Shown here piece by piece: positions 9,301 to 15,847 of a stretch of 41,751 nucleotides of DNA. The notes below the pieces were generated by a model. That model made no database searches, was not told where the DNA came from, and saw only the letters and a program-made list of their open reading frames with translations. The position numbers and the translations under genes are program-made. Location: contig JAFSVL010000083.1 in assembly GCA_017445015.1 (NCBI GenBank), positions 1-41,751 of the forward strand, in the 5' to 3' direction. The stretch's first letter is position 1; each line of letters begins with the position of its first letter. This DNA comes from Bacteroidales bacterium. Its GTDB lineage: Bacteria > Bacteroidota > Bacteroidia > Bacteroidales > UBA932.

Positions 9301-10306
9301 TTTCCTGCCTTCTGCAGGATATAAAGAATCTGCGAAATCGTACTCGGGTTTTTATTATCATACATCAACCTTATTTACCAATGGAACGCCTGCTTTTTAT
9401 TGGTGTTTCTCGGGTGGAGTTGGCCGTTATTTAGGCAGTACAATTCGTCCGGTTTATGGGGACTTTATCCCGGTATCATCCATTTCCATCGAAAAGAAAA
9501 GCGTTGCTCTTTCCCGCGGAAGTTCGGCCCAGATTCCGGTAACATTCAGTCCTTCAAATGCATCTGAGAAGAGCGTAATCTTGCAGTCTTCTGACAAATC
9601 CGTGGTGACGGTCACCGATGGCATGGTTACAGCCGTTTCTGCGGGAAGTGCAACTCTGACGGCAAAAAGCACCGACGGCGGATTTCCCGCCACTTGCCAA
9701 ATTCGAGTAGTTGACAATATTCCTGTTCCGGAAGCAGTCGATCTTGGCCTTTCCGTCAAGTGGGCGTCGTTCAACCTCGGCGCATCCTCTCCGGAGCAGT
9801 ATGGAAATTACTATGCCTGGGGAGAAACTGCGCCGAAAGCCATTTACAGCTGGTCCACCTATAAGTGGTGCAAAGGGAGTGAAAACACGATGACCAAGTA
9901 TTGCAGTAATTCTTCTTACGGTTACAACGGGTTTACGGATAACAAGACGGTTCTTGGCTCGGAGGATGATGCGGCCTCAGTCGCCCTCGGCGGCAGTTGG
10001 CGTATGCCGACAACGGCCGAACAGCAAGAGTTGCGAAACAAGTGCACCTGGACTTGGATAACTCAAAACGGGGTATATGGTAGATTGTTCATCGGTCCCA
10101 ATGGCAACAACATCTTCCTTCCAGCAGCCGGTAGTCGGATGGGTACGAGCTTTCGCAGTGCTGGCTTCAGCGGCGAGTATTGGTCCTCGTCCCTCTATAC
10201 GGACGGCCCGTCTCACGCGCAATGCGAGAGTATCTCTTCACGATATGTGACTTGGAGCGGCGTAGGCCGCTACGAAGGGCTATCTGTCCGCCCCGTCTCA
10301 GAATAA
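6338..10306 (+). CDS. Large lipoprotein adhesin with four FISUMP and three Big_2 domains
   Basis: About 1322 residues. I chose ATG 6338 (a second ATG follows at 6341) over an upstream in-frame TTG because a GGAGG lies about 17 bases upstream; it overlaps the previous gene by 17 bases. The lipobox is ALVSC near residue 21, followed by acidic VSEAEDPD. Residues about 25-285 are a fimbrillin-like domain (IWWSPSDSIRIFYG ... FWGVYPY). Then come FISUMP-1 (~288-484), Big_2 (~485-567), FISUMP-2 (~569-765), Big_2 (~766-848), FISUMP-3 (~850-1042), Big_2 (~1043-1126) and FISUMP-4 (~1128-1322), which ends the protein. The first two thirds of each FISUMP are very similar (VDLGLxxxxKWASFNL, YAWGETEPK, YSWSTYKWC, GGxWRMPT), while the last third, the expected ligand face, is highly divergent. 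Probable multivalent surface binding protein. Confidence 0.82.
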   Translation: MMTGIKRLAAVFAAFSALVSCVSEAEDPDTVSNAREWAFIASLDGNDSRTLVKEDNKIWWSPSDSIRIFYGSQASGKFRSSNDNAVAVTKFTGTFDSAIGGIETGQNPLSFWGVYPYSEESVCDDASVTLRFPTEQEAVEGSFAPGAFPTVAKSDNLGLSFWIVGGGVRFTVERTGIRRAVFRSADGSPVSGVARVSFDDYGLPVVTDVSAPVDSVVVLAPKSGFVPGKAYFATMLPVTHKSGMRISVKTAITRGNGLLAKDISVRRAVFGRLDKIDSALEYVSDMPVPEMIDLGLSVKWASFNLGAESPEEYGEYFAWGETEPKADYSWSTYKWCYNGSSSKLTKYCTDASYGYNGFVDDKGVLDPEDDAATANLGGKWRMPTYNEWRELINNCSWTSATLGDVKGVKVMQVSTGNWIFLPFAGYCSGKSAYSNYSFYLASLKYLLNQTNARGLYMRSSLGASTSWYGITPGYSIRPVYGDFIHVTNVSLDKNKLTLAVGGSGKLTASVVPGNASESAVIWKSSDESIATVNEGVVTGVAAGTATITVKSADGGCFATCTVSVSNRVYVPEAVDLGLPSGLKWASFNLMASAPEEVGAYYAWGETEPKVNYSWSTYKWCKGSNKTMTKYCTESAYGNNGYTDDKGFLYADDDAASVLLGGDWRMPTSAEWQELWNNCNRTSATVNGVTGYKLSGKKDGYTNKSIFLPAAGYKTGTSISEASSMFYWSKSLYSLEPYYALGLRYTSYSSSGSRSSGFLVRAVKGDWIPVTGISLDKSSATLTTGGTVKLSAALAPSTASETGVIWRSSNESVATVSDGAVTGVAPGTATITAKSADGGYTATCNVSVNSRVYVPEAVDLGLPSGLKWASFNLMASAPEEFGAYYAWGETEPKVNYSWSTYKWCRGSEKTITKYCYDSAYGNNGYTDNKGVLDAEDDAAAVALGGKWRIPTYSDYLELAANCSSSTVTINGVSGTKYTSKVQGYTDKWIFLPSAGYKESAKSYSGFYYHTSTLFTNGTPAFYWCFSGGVGRYLGSTIRPVYGDFIPVSSISIEKKSVALSRGSSAQIPVTFSPSNASEKSVILQSSDKSVVTVTDGMVTAVSAGSATLTAKSTDGGFPATCQIRVVDNIPVPEAVDLGLSVKWASFNLGASSPEQYGNYYAWGETAPKAIYSWSTYKWCKGSENTMTKYCSNSSYGYNGFTDNKTVLGSEDDAASVALGGSWRMPTTAEQQELRNKCTWTWITQNGVYGRLFIGPNGNNIFLPAAGSRMGTSFRSAGFSGEYWSSSLYTDGPSHAQCESISSRYVTWSGVGRYEGLSVRPVSE
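7197..10303 (+). repeat. Four tandem FISUMP-coding units separated by three Big_2 units
   Basis: Units start at about 7197, 8039, 8885 and 9719. Units 2 and 3 are alike even at the DNA level over their first ~400 bases (for example both encode VYVPEAVDLGLPSGLKWASF, with mostly silent differences), which shows a fairly recent domain duplication. The distal third of each unit (about 7590-7783, 8460-8628, 9305-9460 and 10130-10303) does not share that similarity. Confidence 0.75.
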
Positions 10307-10339
10307 AATATTTGTTCATTTTTAATAATTTTTAAAAAC

Positions 10340-10735
10340 ATGAAAAAAATTACATCACTGATTCTTGCGCTGGTAGGCGCAGTATGCCTTTTCCTGACAG
10401 CGAGCTGCGAAAAGGAGGAAGAGCAGGTTTCCACGGACTTCGGCCGTGCTGTAGCCGGAGTTTATACCGGTAAGTTGCTCTATGGTACGGAGATTATCGA
10501 AGATGCGTACGTCGTCCGCCTGAACAGGGTTTCTTCGACCGTAGTGACGATGTATGCGGATTTCTTCGGAGACGACCTCAGCGCCAACTTCAACATCAGC
10601 AAGGATGGCAACGTCTACTCTCTGTATTCCGCGACCGTCTATAACATGACGACCACCGTCAGCGGGAAGCAGATGACCCTCAATTACCTTACTACGGGTG
10701 GGAATATGTACACCTTCTCCGGCGCCAAGGATTGA
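10340..10735 (+). CDS. Small lipoprotein, possible calycin-like fold
   Basis: A 131-residue lipoprotein: signal peptide with lipobox LTASC at residue 23, followed by EKEEEQ, a strongly acidic stretch that resembles a surface-export signal. The mature part (~105 residues) is all beta by pattern (GVYTGKLLYG, DAYVVRLNRV, STVVTMYADFF, NVYSLYSATVY, KQMTLNYLTTG), reminiscent of the calycin-like lipoproteins of Bacteroidota, but I cannot prove the family. It lies 33 bases after the FISUMP adhesin in an A/T-rich gap and its stop overlaps the next start (TGATG). Function unknown; the context suggests a surface accessory subunit. Confidence 0.65.
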   Translation: MKKITSLILALVGAVCLFLTASCEKEEEQVSTDFGRAVAGVYTGKLLYGTEIIEDAYVVRLNRVSSTVVTMYADFFGDDLSANFNISKDGNVYSLYSATVYNMTTTVSGKQMTLNYLTTGGNMYTFSGAKD

Positions 10736-12351
10736 TGCCCTCTTACAGGACATTACTGACAACAGTGCTTTCGCTTTTCTTCCTGCTCTCCTGTGAGCGG
10801 GAAGAAAGGTTTGAAAGCACTTATCTCACGCTCTCGACCAATACCATCTCTGTATCCGCCGCCGGTGCGGTGCGCAATGTCCTGCTCTCTTCCAACGGGG
10901 ACTGGACGCTGCTTACCCCGCTGCCTTCCTGGCTGGAGATGACTTCGAACGGGACGGCTCCGGACTTTCTGCTGGTCTTTACAGTAGCTGAAAATCCCGG
11001 CGTTCGCTCCCGTTCGGCATTCATTACGCTGGGGGACGGGAACATGGAGGAAACGCTGACTGTCACCCAGGCTGCGAATCCGCGCCTTTCAGTTTTGTCG
11101 GAGCGGGAACAGCACCTCCCATCCGGGGAAAGCAGTTTTATCGTCAGCCTGGAAACCAACTGCATCTACAGCGTTGATTCATCGGAAGACTGGCTCAAGC
11201 TCAAGGGAACAGAAAGCGGAAATCATTCCGGAGCTGTAAGAAAGTATTATCGGCAGGAGAGCCTTGAATTTTCCGTGGCCGAAAACACCGTCAGCCGCAG
11301 CCGCAATGCGACGCTCGTATTTTTTAATGAAAGCCGCACGCTTTCCGATACGGTATGGGTGTTCCAGGAAGAAGCCGCTTCATCTTGGTATGCGGATTCC
11401 GACTGGGAGTGCATGCAGAGGGCTTCGTGTTCTCCGGCACCGTCCCTTTGCATCATGGGAGACGGTTTCATCCGCGAGGATCTCGAGAAAGATGGCACTT
11501 ATCGCAGCGTGATGCTTCAGGCCGCGGAGTTCTTCTTCAATATTGAGCCGTATTCTTCTTATCGCAGCTGCTTTAATGTGTATATCATTTATGCGGAGTC
11601 CGCCGAGAGGGGAGTGGGAGACAAGGTGAAACACAAGGTGGTGAATAATCGCTTTGGTACGAAGTACGGAAAGGATACGGAGATAGACGGCAATGTGGAA
11701 CTGTGCCTGCAATATGCGGCTTATGCCGACGGCGGCAGTCTGTCCGGTCCCCTGACGGCCCTCGTCGTGCTCAATGACAGCAAGTATGCAGGTACTACCT
11801 ATATGTACCTTAATGGAAATTCCGTGGCGTTCTGTCCGATGATTGTGGGTAGTCCGCCCAATGATTTCGAGGGTGTGATACACCACGAATGCGGGGGGCA
11901 CGGATTCGGCTTCCTGGCGGACGAGTATGTCTATTATGACAAGCGGATGCCGGATAGTGACTTGAAGGAGCTGAGGGACTGGCAGGCGTACGGCTATCAG
12001 TCCAACCTGGATTTGAGCGGCAGTGCGGCCGGAAGCCTTTGGGCATATTTTATCGGCCACGATAAGTATCCGGGCGCCGGTATGTTCGAGGGCGGCGGAC
12101 TCTATCGCTATGGCGTATGGCGCTCCGAGTCCAATAGTTGTATGAACAATAATGTGCCCTATTTCAATGTGCAGAGCCGCCAGGCCATTGTTCGGCGCAT
12201 TATGTCGATGTGCGGGCGGGAATTCTCTCTGGATGAGTTCATTGCGGCGGATACGGGTTCTCCGATGGCAACCCGGGCATCCATGACGTTCTCCTATTCT
12301 TCCTGCCCACTGGGGCGGCCCAAACTGATATCATATACTTATAAACAATAA
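10735..12351 (+). CDS. BACON-domain M64 (IgA-peptidase family) metallopeptidase lipoprotein
   Basis: A 538-residue lipoprotein. I chose ATG 10735, which overlaps the previous stop (TGATG); a TTG three bases upstream is less likely. The lipobox is FLLSC near residue 20 followed by EREERFES, so surface exposure is likely. Two BACON-type domains follow: residues ~30-115 (ISVSAAGAVRNVLLSSNGDW ... VTQAANP) and ~118-215. The catalytic M64 domain spans ~220-538. The zinc site reads HHECGGHGFGFLADEY at residues 383-398; the downstream LADEY matches the M64 signature, but there are three residues, not two, between the Glu and the second His. BACON domains usually bind glycans or mucins and M64 includes IgA-cleaving enzymes, so a secreted protease acting on host glycoproteins is the best inference; the substrate is not known. 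Confidence 0.8.
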   Translation: MPSYRTLLTTVLSLFFLLSCEREERFESTYLTLSTNTISVSAAGAVRNVLLSSNGDWTLLTPLPSWLEMTSNGTAPDFLLVFTVAENPGVRSRSAFITLGDGNMEETLTVTQAANPRLSVLSEREQHLPSGESSFIVSLETNCIYSVDSSEDWLKLKGTESGNHSGAVRKYYRQESLEFSVAENTVSRSRNATLVFFNESRTLSDTVWVFQEEAASSWYADSDWECMQRASCSPAPSLCIMGDGFIREDLEKDGTYRSVMLQAAEFFFNIEPYSSYRSCFNVYIIYAESAERGVGDKVKHKVVNNRFGTKYGKDTEIDGNVELCLQYAAYADGGSLSGPLTALVVLNDSKYAGTTYMYLNGNSVAFCPMIVGSPPNDFEGVIHHECGGHGFGFLADEYVYYDKRMPDSDLKELRDWQAYGYQSNLDLSGSAAGSLWAYFIGHDKYPGAGMFEGGGLYRYGVWRSESNSCMNNNVPYFNVQSRQAIVRRIMSMCGREFSLDEFIAADTGSPMATRASMTFSYSSCPLGRPKLISYTYKQ

Positions 12352-12363
12352 TTCCTTTTTTGT

Positions 12364-12981
12364 ATGAAAAAAATTTTTGCTTCAGCGCTTTGCGCACTCT
12401 GCCTGATAACCGTTCAGGCAAATGCCCAGAATGCTTCCGAATCCGGCCGGTTCCGGATTGGTCCGAAGGCAGCCCTGGGTTTCAGTACCACCAATCTGTC
12501 TGCCTCCCATGGCCCTGTGTTCAGTTATGATGCCGGCGTGCAGGTGAGCTATGGCCTTGGGCATGGTATGTTCCTTGAATCCGGGCTGCTTTATGCCCAG
12601 AAGGGCGTCAAGTGGACCTGGGACGGTGACAGGGCTACGCCTGGCTATATTGACCTTCCCCTTAACTTCGGTTATGAGTATGCGTTCAATGAGAATTTTT
12701 CCATCTTTGCCGAAGCCGGGTTGTATCTCGGTGTAGGAGTCAGCGGTACATATCGTCAAGGAGATGGCTATAAGTGGAATTACTGGAACACGGATTTTTC
12801 AGGCGGATATAAACCCAATCGCTTTGAAATGGGTATCGGCACGGTCATCGGCGTGGAAATTTTTCGGGGTTTGCAGATTCGCCTGAATTATAATGCCGGC
12901 CTTACGAGGATGTCCAACAATCCGAACAGTGCACGTTCCTTTGATACCTTCATGCTGGGTGTAGCTTATATGTTCCTTTAA
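12364..12981 (+). CDS. PorT-like outer-membrane beta-barrel protein
   Basis: A 205-residue protein with a signal peptide ending at VQANAQ (about residue 22). The rest consists of alternating strands rich in aromatics and Gly (RIGPKAALGF, MFLESGLLYAQKG, FSIFAEAGLYLGVG, LQIRLNYNAGL, TFMLGVAYMFL) and ends in an aliphatic/aromatic strand, as expected of the small 8-stranded barrels (outer-membrane protein beta-barrel/PorT family) of Bacteroidota. It starts 12 bases after the M64 gene and ends 12 bases before the next gene, so it is in the same operon. Possibly an OM anchor for the surface proteins; specific role unknown. Confidence 0.75.
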   Translation: MKKIFASALCALCLITVQANAQNASESGRFRIGPKAALGFSTTNLSASHGPVFSYDAGVQVSYGLGHGMFLESGLLYAQKGVKWTWDGDRATPGYIDLPLNFGYEYAFNENFSIFAEAGLYLGVGVSGTYRQGDGYKWNYWNTDFSGGYKPNRFEMGIGTVIGVEIFRGLQIRLNYNAGLTRMSNNPNSARSFDTFMLGVAYMFL

Positions 12982-12993
12982 TCCATTTATTCT

Positions 12994-13896
12994 ATGCGTT
13001 TCAAATCTTTATTTACGGCGACCGCTTCGTCAGTATTGCTCGCGGTCTGCGTCTGCAGCTGTGCAGACAAAACCAAACTCTCGGCTTCAGCGATTGCAAA
13101 ACAGGCCAAAGCAGAACTGAACAAGCAGGCCATTTCAACCATCTGGACAAAGTTTCAGGTCGGTACGTATGAATGCAACGATGCGGAGAGCCGTCTGGTG
13201 CTTGCTTCCTTGAAGGAGGCCAAACTCATCGAGTACTCCGTTGCCCGCTATGCGTGGTGGGAAAAGAGTAAGAAGTGGTCTTATTATGGCAGTCACTATG
13301 GTTATGATTTTCGCGACCATTATGTCGTGACCGTGAAACTGACCCCCAAAGGAAAGGGGCTTGCCCTTGATGCGATTCCTGAGCCGCAGGAAGATACGGA
13401 TAAGGATCTCGTTTCTGCGGAATATGATGCTTCCAAGTATGTATGGGGCAAGAAGGACCTTAGTGAGGACTGGCCTGTGATTGCCAATCCGTTTGTGGAA
13501 CCGGCGGAATTGGAAGGCGAGGAATCCTCGCTGGATGACGAGTCAGCTGCAGCTCACAAGGGCACTTCCAAGACAAAGAAATCTACGCCCAAGAAGAGCG
13601 ACAACGGAGCTGAACTGTCCGATTCCCTTGCTTACAAGGCCTACCATGCACTGAATCTTGAAGATCCCCAATACGAAATTCTCAAGTTGGGGAAAGTGCA
13701 GGTGGTCAAAGTTCGCAATATCCAGATTACGGACCTTATGTCAAAAGCCAAGGCGGAGGCCATCGTTGCCACGACGGACGTCAACGATGCCGGACGCATT
13801 CTTCGTCATCTGGAAAATGGCTTCAGAGACACGATGGATGTCTATCTGACTTACTACGCGGATAAGGGCTGGGTCGTTACCAAGGTAACAGAGTAA
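12994..13896 (+). CDS. Lipoprotein of unknown function, last gene of the surface operon
   Basis: A 300-residue lipoprotein with lipobox CVCSC at residue 23, followed by ADKTK; the lack of acidic residues there suggests it may stay periplasmic, unlike the upstream lipoproteins. Residues ~35-145 form a mixed domain with a Tyr/Trp-rich segment (YAWWEKSKKWSYYG). Residues ~175-205 are a low-complexity Glu/Ser/Lys linker (HKGTSKTKKSTPKK). Residues ~210-300 are a compact C-terminal domain ending DKGWVVTKVTE. I do not recognise a family. It is followed 17 bases later by a strong hairpin terminator, marking the end of the nine-gene unit. Confidence 0.6.
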   Translation: MRFKSLFTATASSVLLAVCVCSCADKTKLSASAIAKQAKAELNKQAISTIWTKFQVGTYECNDAESRLVLASLKEAKLIEYSVARYAWWEKSKKWSYYGSHYGYDFRDHYVVTVKLTPKGKGLALDAIPEPQEDTDKDLVSAEYDASKYVWGKKDLSEDWPVIANPFVEPAELEGEESSLDDESAAAHKGTSKTKKSTPKKSDNGAELSDSLAYKAYHALNLEDPQYEILKLGKVQVVKVRNIQITDLMSKAKAEAIVATTDVNDAGRILRHLENGFRDTMDVYLTYYADKGWVVTKVTE

Positions 13897-13913
13897 CCCC
13901 ACTTCTCATTATT

Positions 13914-13950
13914 GAAACGCCGCGGGCCTTACGGTTCGCGGCGTTTTCAA
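13914..13950. terminator. Hairpin terminator, left copy
   Basis: The stem AAACGCCGCG / CGCGGCGTTT encloses the 12-base loop GGCCTTACGGTT and is followed by TTTC. It ends the surface operon; because it is almost symmetrical it could also act on the opposite strand. A second copy with the reverse-complement loop is at 15829-15865. Confidence 0.8.
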
Positions 13951-14018
13951 TCTATCTGAAACAACAGAAAATTACCAGTTCAGAATCTTTTTGAAGTCAT
14001 AGTCCCCGGGGTTGGGGA
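13937..14018. repeat. 82-bp direct repeat, left copy (pfp 3' end plus terminator arm)
   Basis: This segment matches 15852-15933 over 82 bases with two mismatches (13993 g/15908 a and 14006 c/15921 t), at an offset of exactly 1915 bases. It contains the distal terminator arm and the last ~15 codons of pfp, read on the minus strand. Confidence 0.9.
13972..14018 (-). pseudogene. Displaced 3' fragment of pfp
   Basis: Read on the minus strand, this encodes PNPGDYDFKKILNW and a stop, matching the C-terminus of the intact pfp (PNPEDYDFKKILNW) with one Glu-to-Gly change. The similarity stops at about 14018, where unrelated sequence continues (the frame stays open to ~14208 but nothing upstream resembles PFP). 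It is the leftover of the target site of the hipBA insertion or a duplication product, not a gene. Confidence 0.8.
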
Positions 14019-14027
14019 AAAAATCAT

Positions 14028-14035
14028 AACTTTGT
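14028..14035 (+). promoter_or_regulatory. Candidate -7 promoter element TAACTTTG
   Basis: Matches the Bacteroidota -7 consensus TAnnTTTG. It lies just inside the hip cassette next to the left repeat and points toward a 32-codon ORF at 14050. No convincing -33 TTG was identified, so support is moderate. Confidence 0.4.
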
Positions 14036-14049
14036 AACCCACAAGCATC

Positions 14050-14148
14050 ATGAAAACACATATTTACCCGAGATTCATCGTAACGGCCATTGCCTGCATC
14101 TCCACGTGCAGGACAGCGATTTTCTCGAATACTGACAATGAACGATAA
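14050..14148 (+). CDS. Possible 32-residue peptide or gene debris
   Basis: Short ORF starting MKTHIYPRFIVTAIACISTC, which looks like the beginning of an exported or lipoprotein precursor, and stopping after 32 codons. A TAACTTTG element ends 14 bases upstream. It lies in the 485-base stretch 13897-14381 that has no other gene. It may be the degraded start of a gene brought in or cut by the insertion rather than a functional peptide. Confidence 0.25.
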   Translation: MKTHIYPRFIVTAIACISTCRTAIFSNTDNER

Positions 14149-14260
14149 GAATACCTGAAGTGATGGACCTGCGAAAACAGGCAAGAACCTTCTGCAAAGA
14201 GATAGCAACGCTCACCGAAGCAGGCAGCGAGCACATAACGATAGACTGCCGGGGCAATTC

Positions 14261-14303
14261 AACAGGCGGCGGGGTCCAGATCGGACTCCGCCGCCTGTTT
14301 TTG
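14261..14303 (+). terminator. Strong GC-rich hairpin with T-tract upstream of hipB
   Basis: A 12-bp perfect stem AACAGGCGGCGG / CCGCCGCCTGTT (14261-14272 and 14288-14299), with further pairing inside the loop, is followed by a run of T (to 14302). It shields hipBA from upstream transcription and marks the end of whatever was once upstream within the cassette. Confidence 0.75.
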
Positions 14304-14329
14304 TGTTTACAGAAAAATTATTATATTTG
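14301..14329 (+). promoter_or_regulatory. hipBA promoter (TTG ... TATATTTG)
   Basis: TATATTTG at 14322-14329 fits the Bacteroidota -7 element TAnnTTTG and TTG at 14301-14303 is placed for the -33 element (18 bases between). It lies 52 bases upstream of the hipB start and directly after the insulating terminator. Confidence 0.6.
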
Positions 14330-14384
14330 CATATAATAATATGTAAAACGTATAAATTCAATTCTGATTGCATAATATAATATG
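14330..14384. promoter_or_regulatory. Possible HipB operators in the hipBA leader
   Basis: Two similar A/T-rich near-palindromes lie between the promoter and the hipB start: CATATaataATATG at 14330-14343 (perfect 5-bp arms) and CATAatataaTATG around 14370-14383, the latter reaching the start codon. HipB-type antitoxins autoregulate by binding paired palindromes near the promoter; that these are the sites is inference. Confidence 0.35.
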
Positions 14385-14693
14385 GAATACAAAATAGACA
14401 ATTACTCCAGAAATCCCCAGATGCTACTGGAAAAAATTGCAGCCAACTGCAAAAAACGACGACTGGAAAAAGGATACAGCCGAAAGACGCTCTCGGAACT
14501 GACGGGCATTCCAGCCCCGACACTGGAAAGGTTCGAGAGGACCGGACGGATATCGCTTGAATCGTTCTGCAGAATCGCCATAGAGTTCGACTATTTCGAC
14601 GAGGTGGCCGGCCTCATGAACAGGACGAAGTATTCGACCTCGAAAGAACTTGAAAGCATCAATAAGAACCTCCACAGAAAAAAGGGACGATGA
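14382..14693 (+). CDS. hipB: HipB-like XRE-family antitoxin
   Basis: A 103-residue DNA-binding protein. Residues ~15-75 form an XRE helix-turn-helix (IAANCKKRRLEKGYSRKTL ... SELTGIPAPTLERFERTG), with a basic tail NLHRKKGR. In type II HipBA modules, HipB neutralises HipA and represses the operon. The stop overlaps the hipA start (ATGA at 14690-14693), the classic coupling of this pair. Promoter and possible operators lie immediately upstream. Antitoxin identity rests on the HTH plus the adjacent hipA. Confidence 0.85.
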   Translation: MEYKIDNYSRNPQMLLEKIAANCKKRRLEKGYSRKTLSELTGIPAPTLERFERTGRISLESFCRIAIEFDYFDEVAGLMNRTKYSTSKELESINKNLHRKKGR

Positions 14694-15847
14694 TCACTGA
14701 CATCAGGAAAATATCCGTTCTATATCACGCCGATGTGGTCGGGACGCTGCAAATCGACCCCTCAAGCGGCGTATGCGTCTTTGAATACGACAAGTCCTGG
14801 CTTGCCAACGGATTCTCGATATCGCCCTTGGAACTCCCGCTGCAAAGCGGACTGTTCTATGCCGACAAGAATCTATTCGGAGGGAACTTTGCAGCGTTTG
14901 AAAACAGCCTGCCTGACGGATACGGACTGTATCTCATCGACAGGATGCTCAAAAAAAAGAATTCGTCCCTCAAGGAACTGACTCCCCTTCAACGCCTTTC
15001 CATCGTTGGAACGGCAGGGATGGGAGCACTGTCGTACGTCCCGATGATGCCAGGCATCAGCGCCCAGAAAGAACTGAACGATTCGGAAAGGCTTGACTAC
15101 CTGCAGGACGAGGCGCTGAAAGTGCTTTCGGAAAAGGAAATCGGCGACGAGACGCTCCTGTACTACAACAGCGCCAACTCCGGCGGAACCCGGCCAAAAG
15201 TGACAATGAAGACGCAAGACGGTTCCCGGTGGATTGTGAAATTCCGGCACGTTTACGACTCACCTGAGATAGGCAGGGAAGAGCTTCTATATATGACAAC
15301 CGCACGCAAATGCGGAATCGACATACCGCGAATCGGATTATTAAGGGACCGATATTTCGCAATCGAAAGATTCGACATCACCAAGACCGGAGAGCGACTT
15401 CACGTCCTGACAGCAGCCGCGTTATTGAAAAAAGATTTCAGAAGGCAGGACATGGATTACACGAACCTTCTGGCGTTAACGGGATATCTCACCCAGGATC
15501 CTGCGCAAGTGGAAGAAATGTATAGGCGAATGGTAATGAACATCGTCGCCATCAACAAGGACGACCACGCGAACAATTTCTCCTTCATCTGCAACAAGGG
15601 GAAATGGTCGCTCGCGCCGGCATACGATATCACATACTCGCCCCAGGGCACACACGGCGAACACGCTACATCCGTCTTCTATGACGGAAATCCGAACCTG
15701 TCGCTCGTCGTAAGGGCAGGAACGGAAATCCACATTCCAAAGGAAAGTTGCATCAAGATCATCGAAAAGGTCGAAAGCGTTTGCGCTGAAAACCTGAAAA
15801 AGGTCAACAAGCTGACTGAGACAACAAAGAAACGCCGCGAACCGTAA
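14690..15847 (+). CDS. hipA: HipA-family Ser/Thr kinase toxin
   Basis: A 385-residue, full-length HipA-family kinase; N- and C-terminal parts are in one ORF, not split as in HipBST systems. Residues ~1-110 are the HipA N-terminal domain (LYHADVVGTLQID ... NSLPDGYGLYLIDRML). Residues 163-170 (NSGGTRPK) match the Gly-rich loop that carries the autophosphorylated Ser region in E. coli HipA. The catalytic loop is NKDDHANNFSF at 289-299 (Asp ~292 catalytic) and the Mg2+-binding Asp is in APAYDI near 313, so all kinase motifs are present. E. coli HipA phosphorylates glutamyl-tRNA synthetase to cause growth arrest; the target here is unknown. The last codons (KKRREP) and the stop lie inside the terminator hairpin. 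The gene is the core of a cassette inserted beside pfp. Confidence 0.9.
   Translation: MITDIRKISVLYHADVVGTLQIDPSSGVCVFEYDKSWLANGFSISPLELPLQSGLFYADKNLFGGNFAAFENSLPDGYGLYLIDRMLKKKNSSLKELTPLQRLSIVGTAGMGALSYVPMMPGISAQKELNDSERLDYLQDEALKVLSEKEIGDETLLYYNSANSGGTRPKVTMKTQDGSRWIVKFRHVYDSPEIGREELLYMTTARKCGIDIPRIGLLRDRYFAIERFDITKTGERLHVLTAAALLKKDFRRQDMDYTNLLALTGYLTQDPAQVEEMYRRMVMNIVAINKDDHANNFSFICNKGKWSLAPAYDITYSPQGTHGEHATSVFYDGNPNLSLVVRAGTEIHIPKESCIKIIEKVESVCAENLKKVNKLTETTKKRREP

Noticed and set aside
8039-9463. Mobile element or CRISPR-like repeat suggested by the near-identical DNA blocks
   Set aside because: The blocks are in-frame FISUMP and Big_2 coding units with mainly silent differences, so they are protein domain duplications.
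14163-14336. Open frame of 57 codons before the hip promoter
   Set aside because: It runs through the terminator hairpin and the hip promoter, has no promoter of its own and resembles nothing; kept only as debris.
14382-15847. HipBST-type three-gene system
   Set aside because: N-terminal and kinase domains of HipA are in a single 385-residue ORF, so it is a standard two-gene hipBA.
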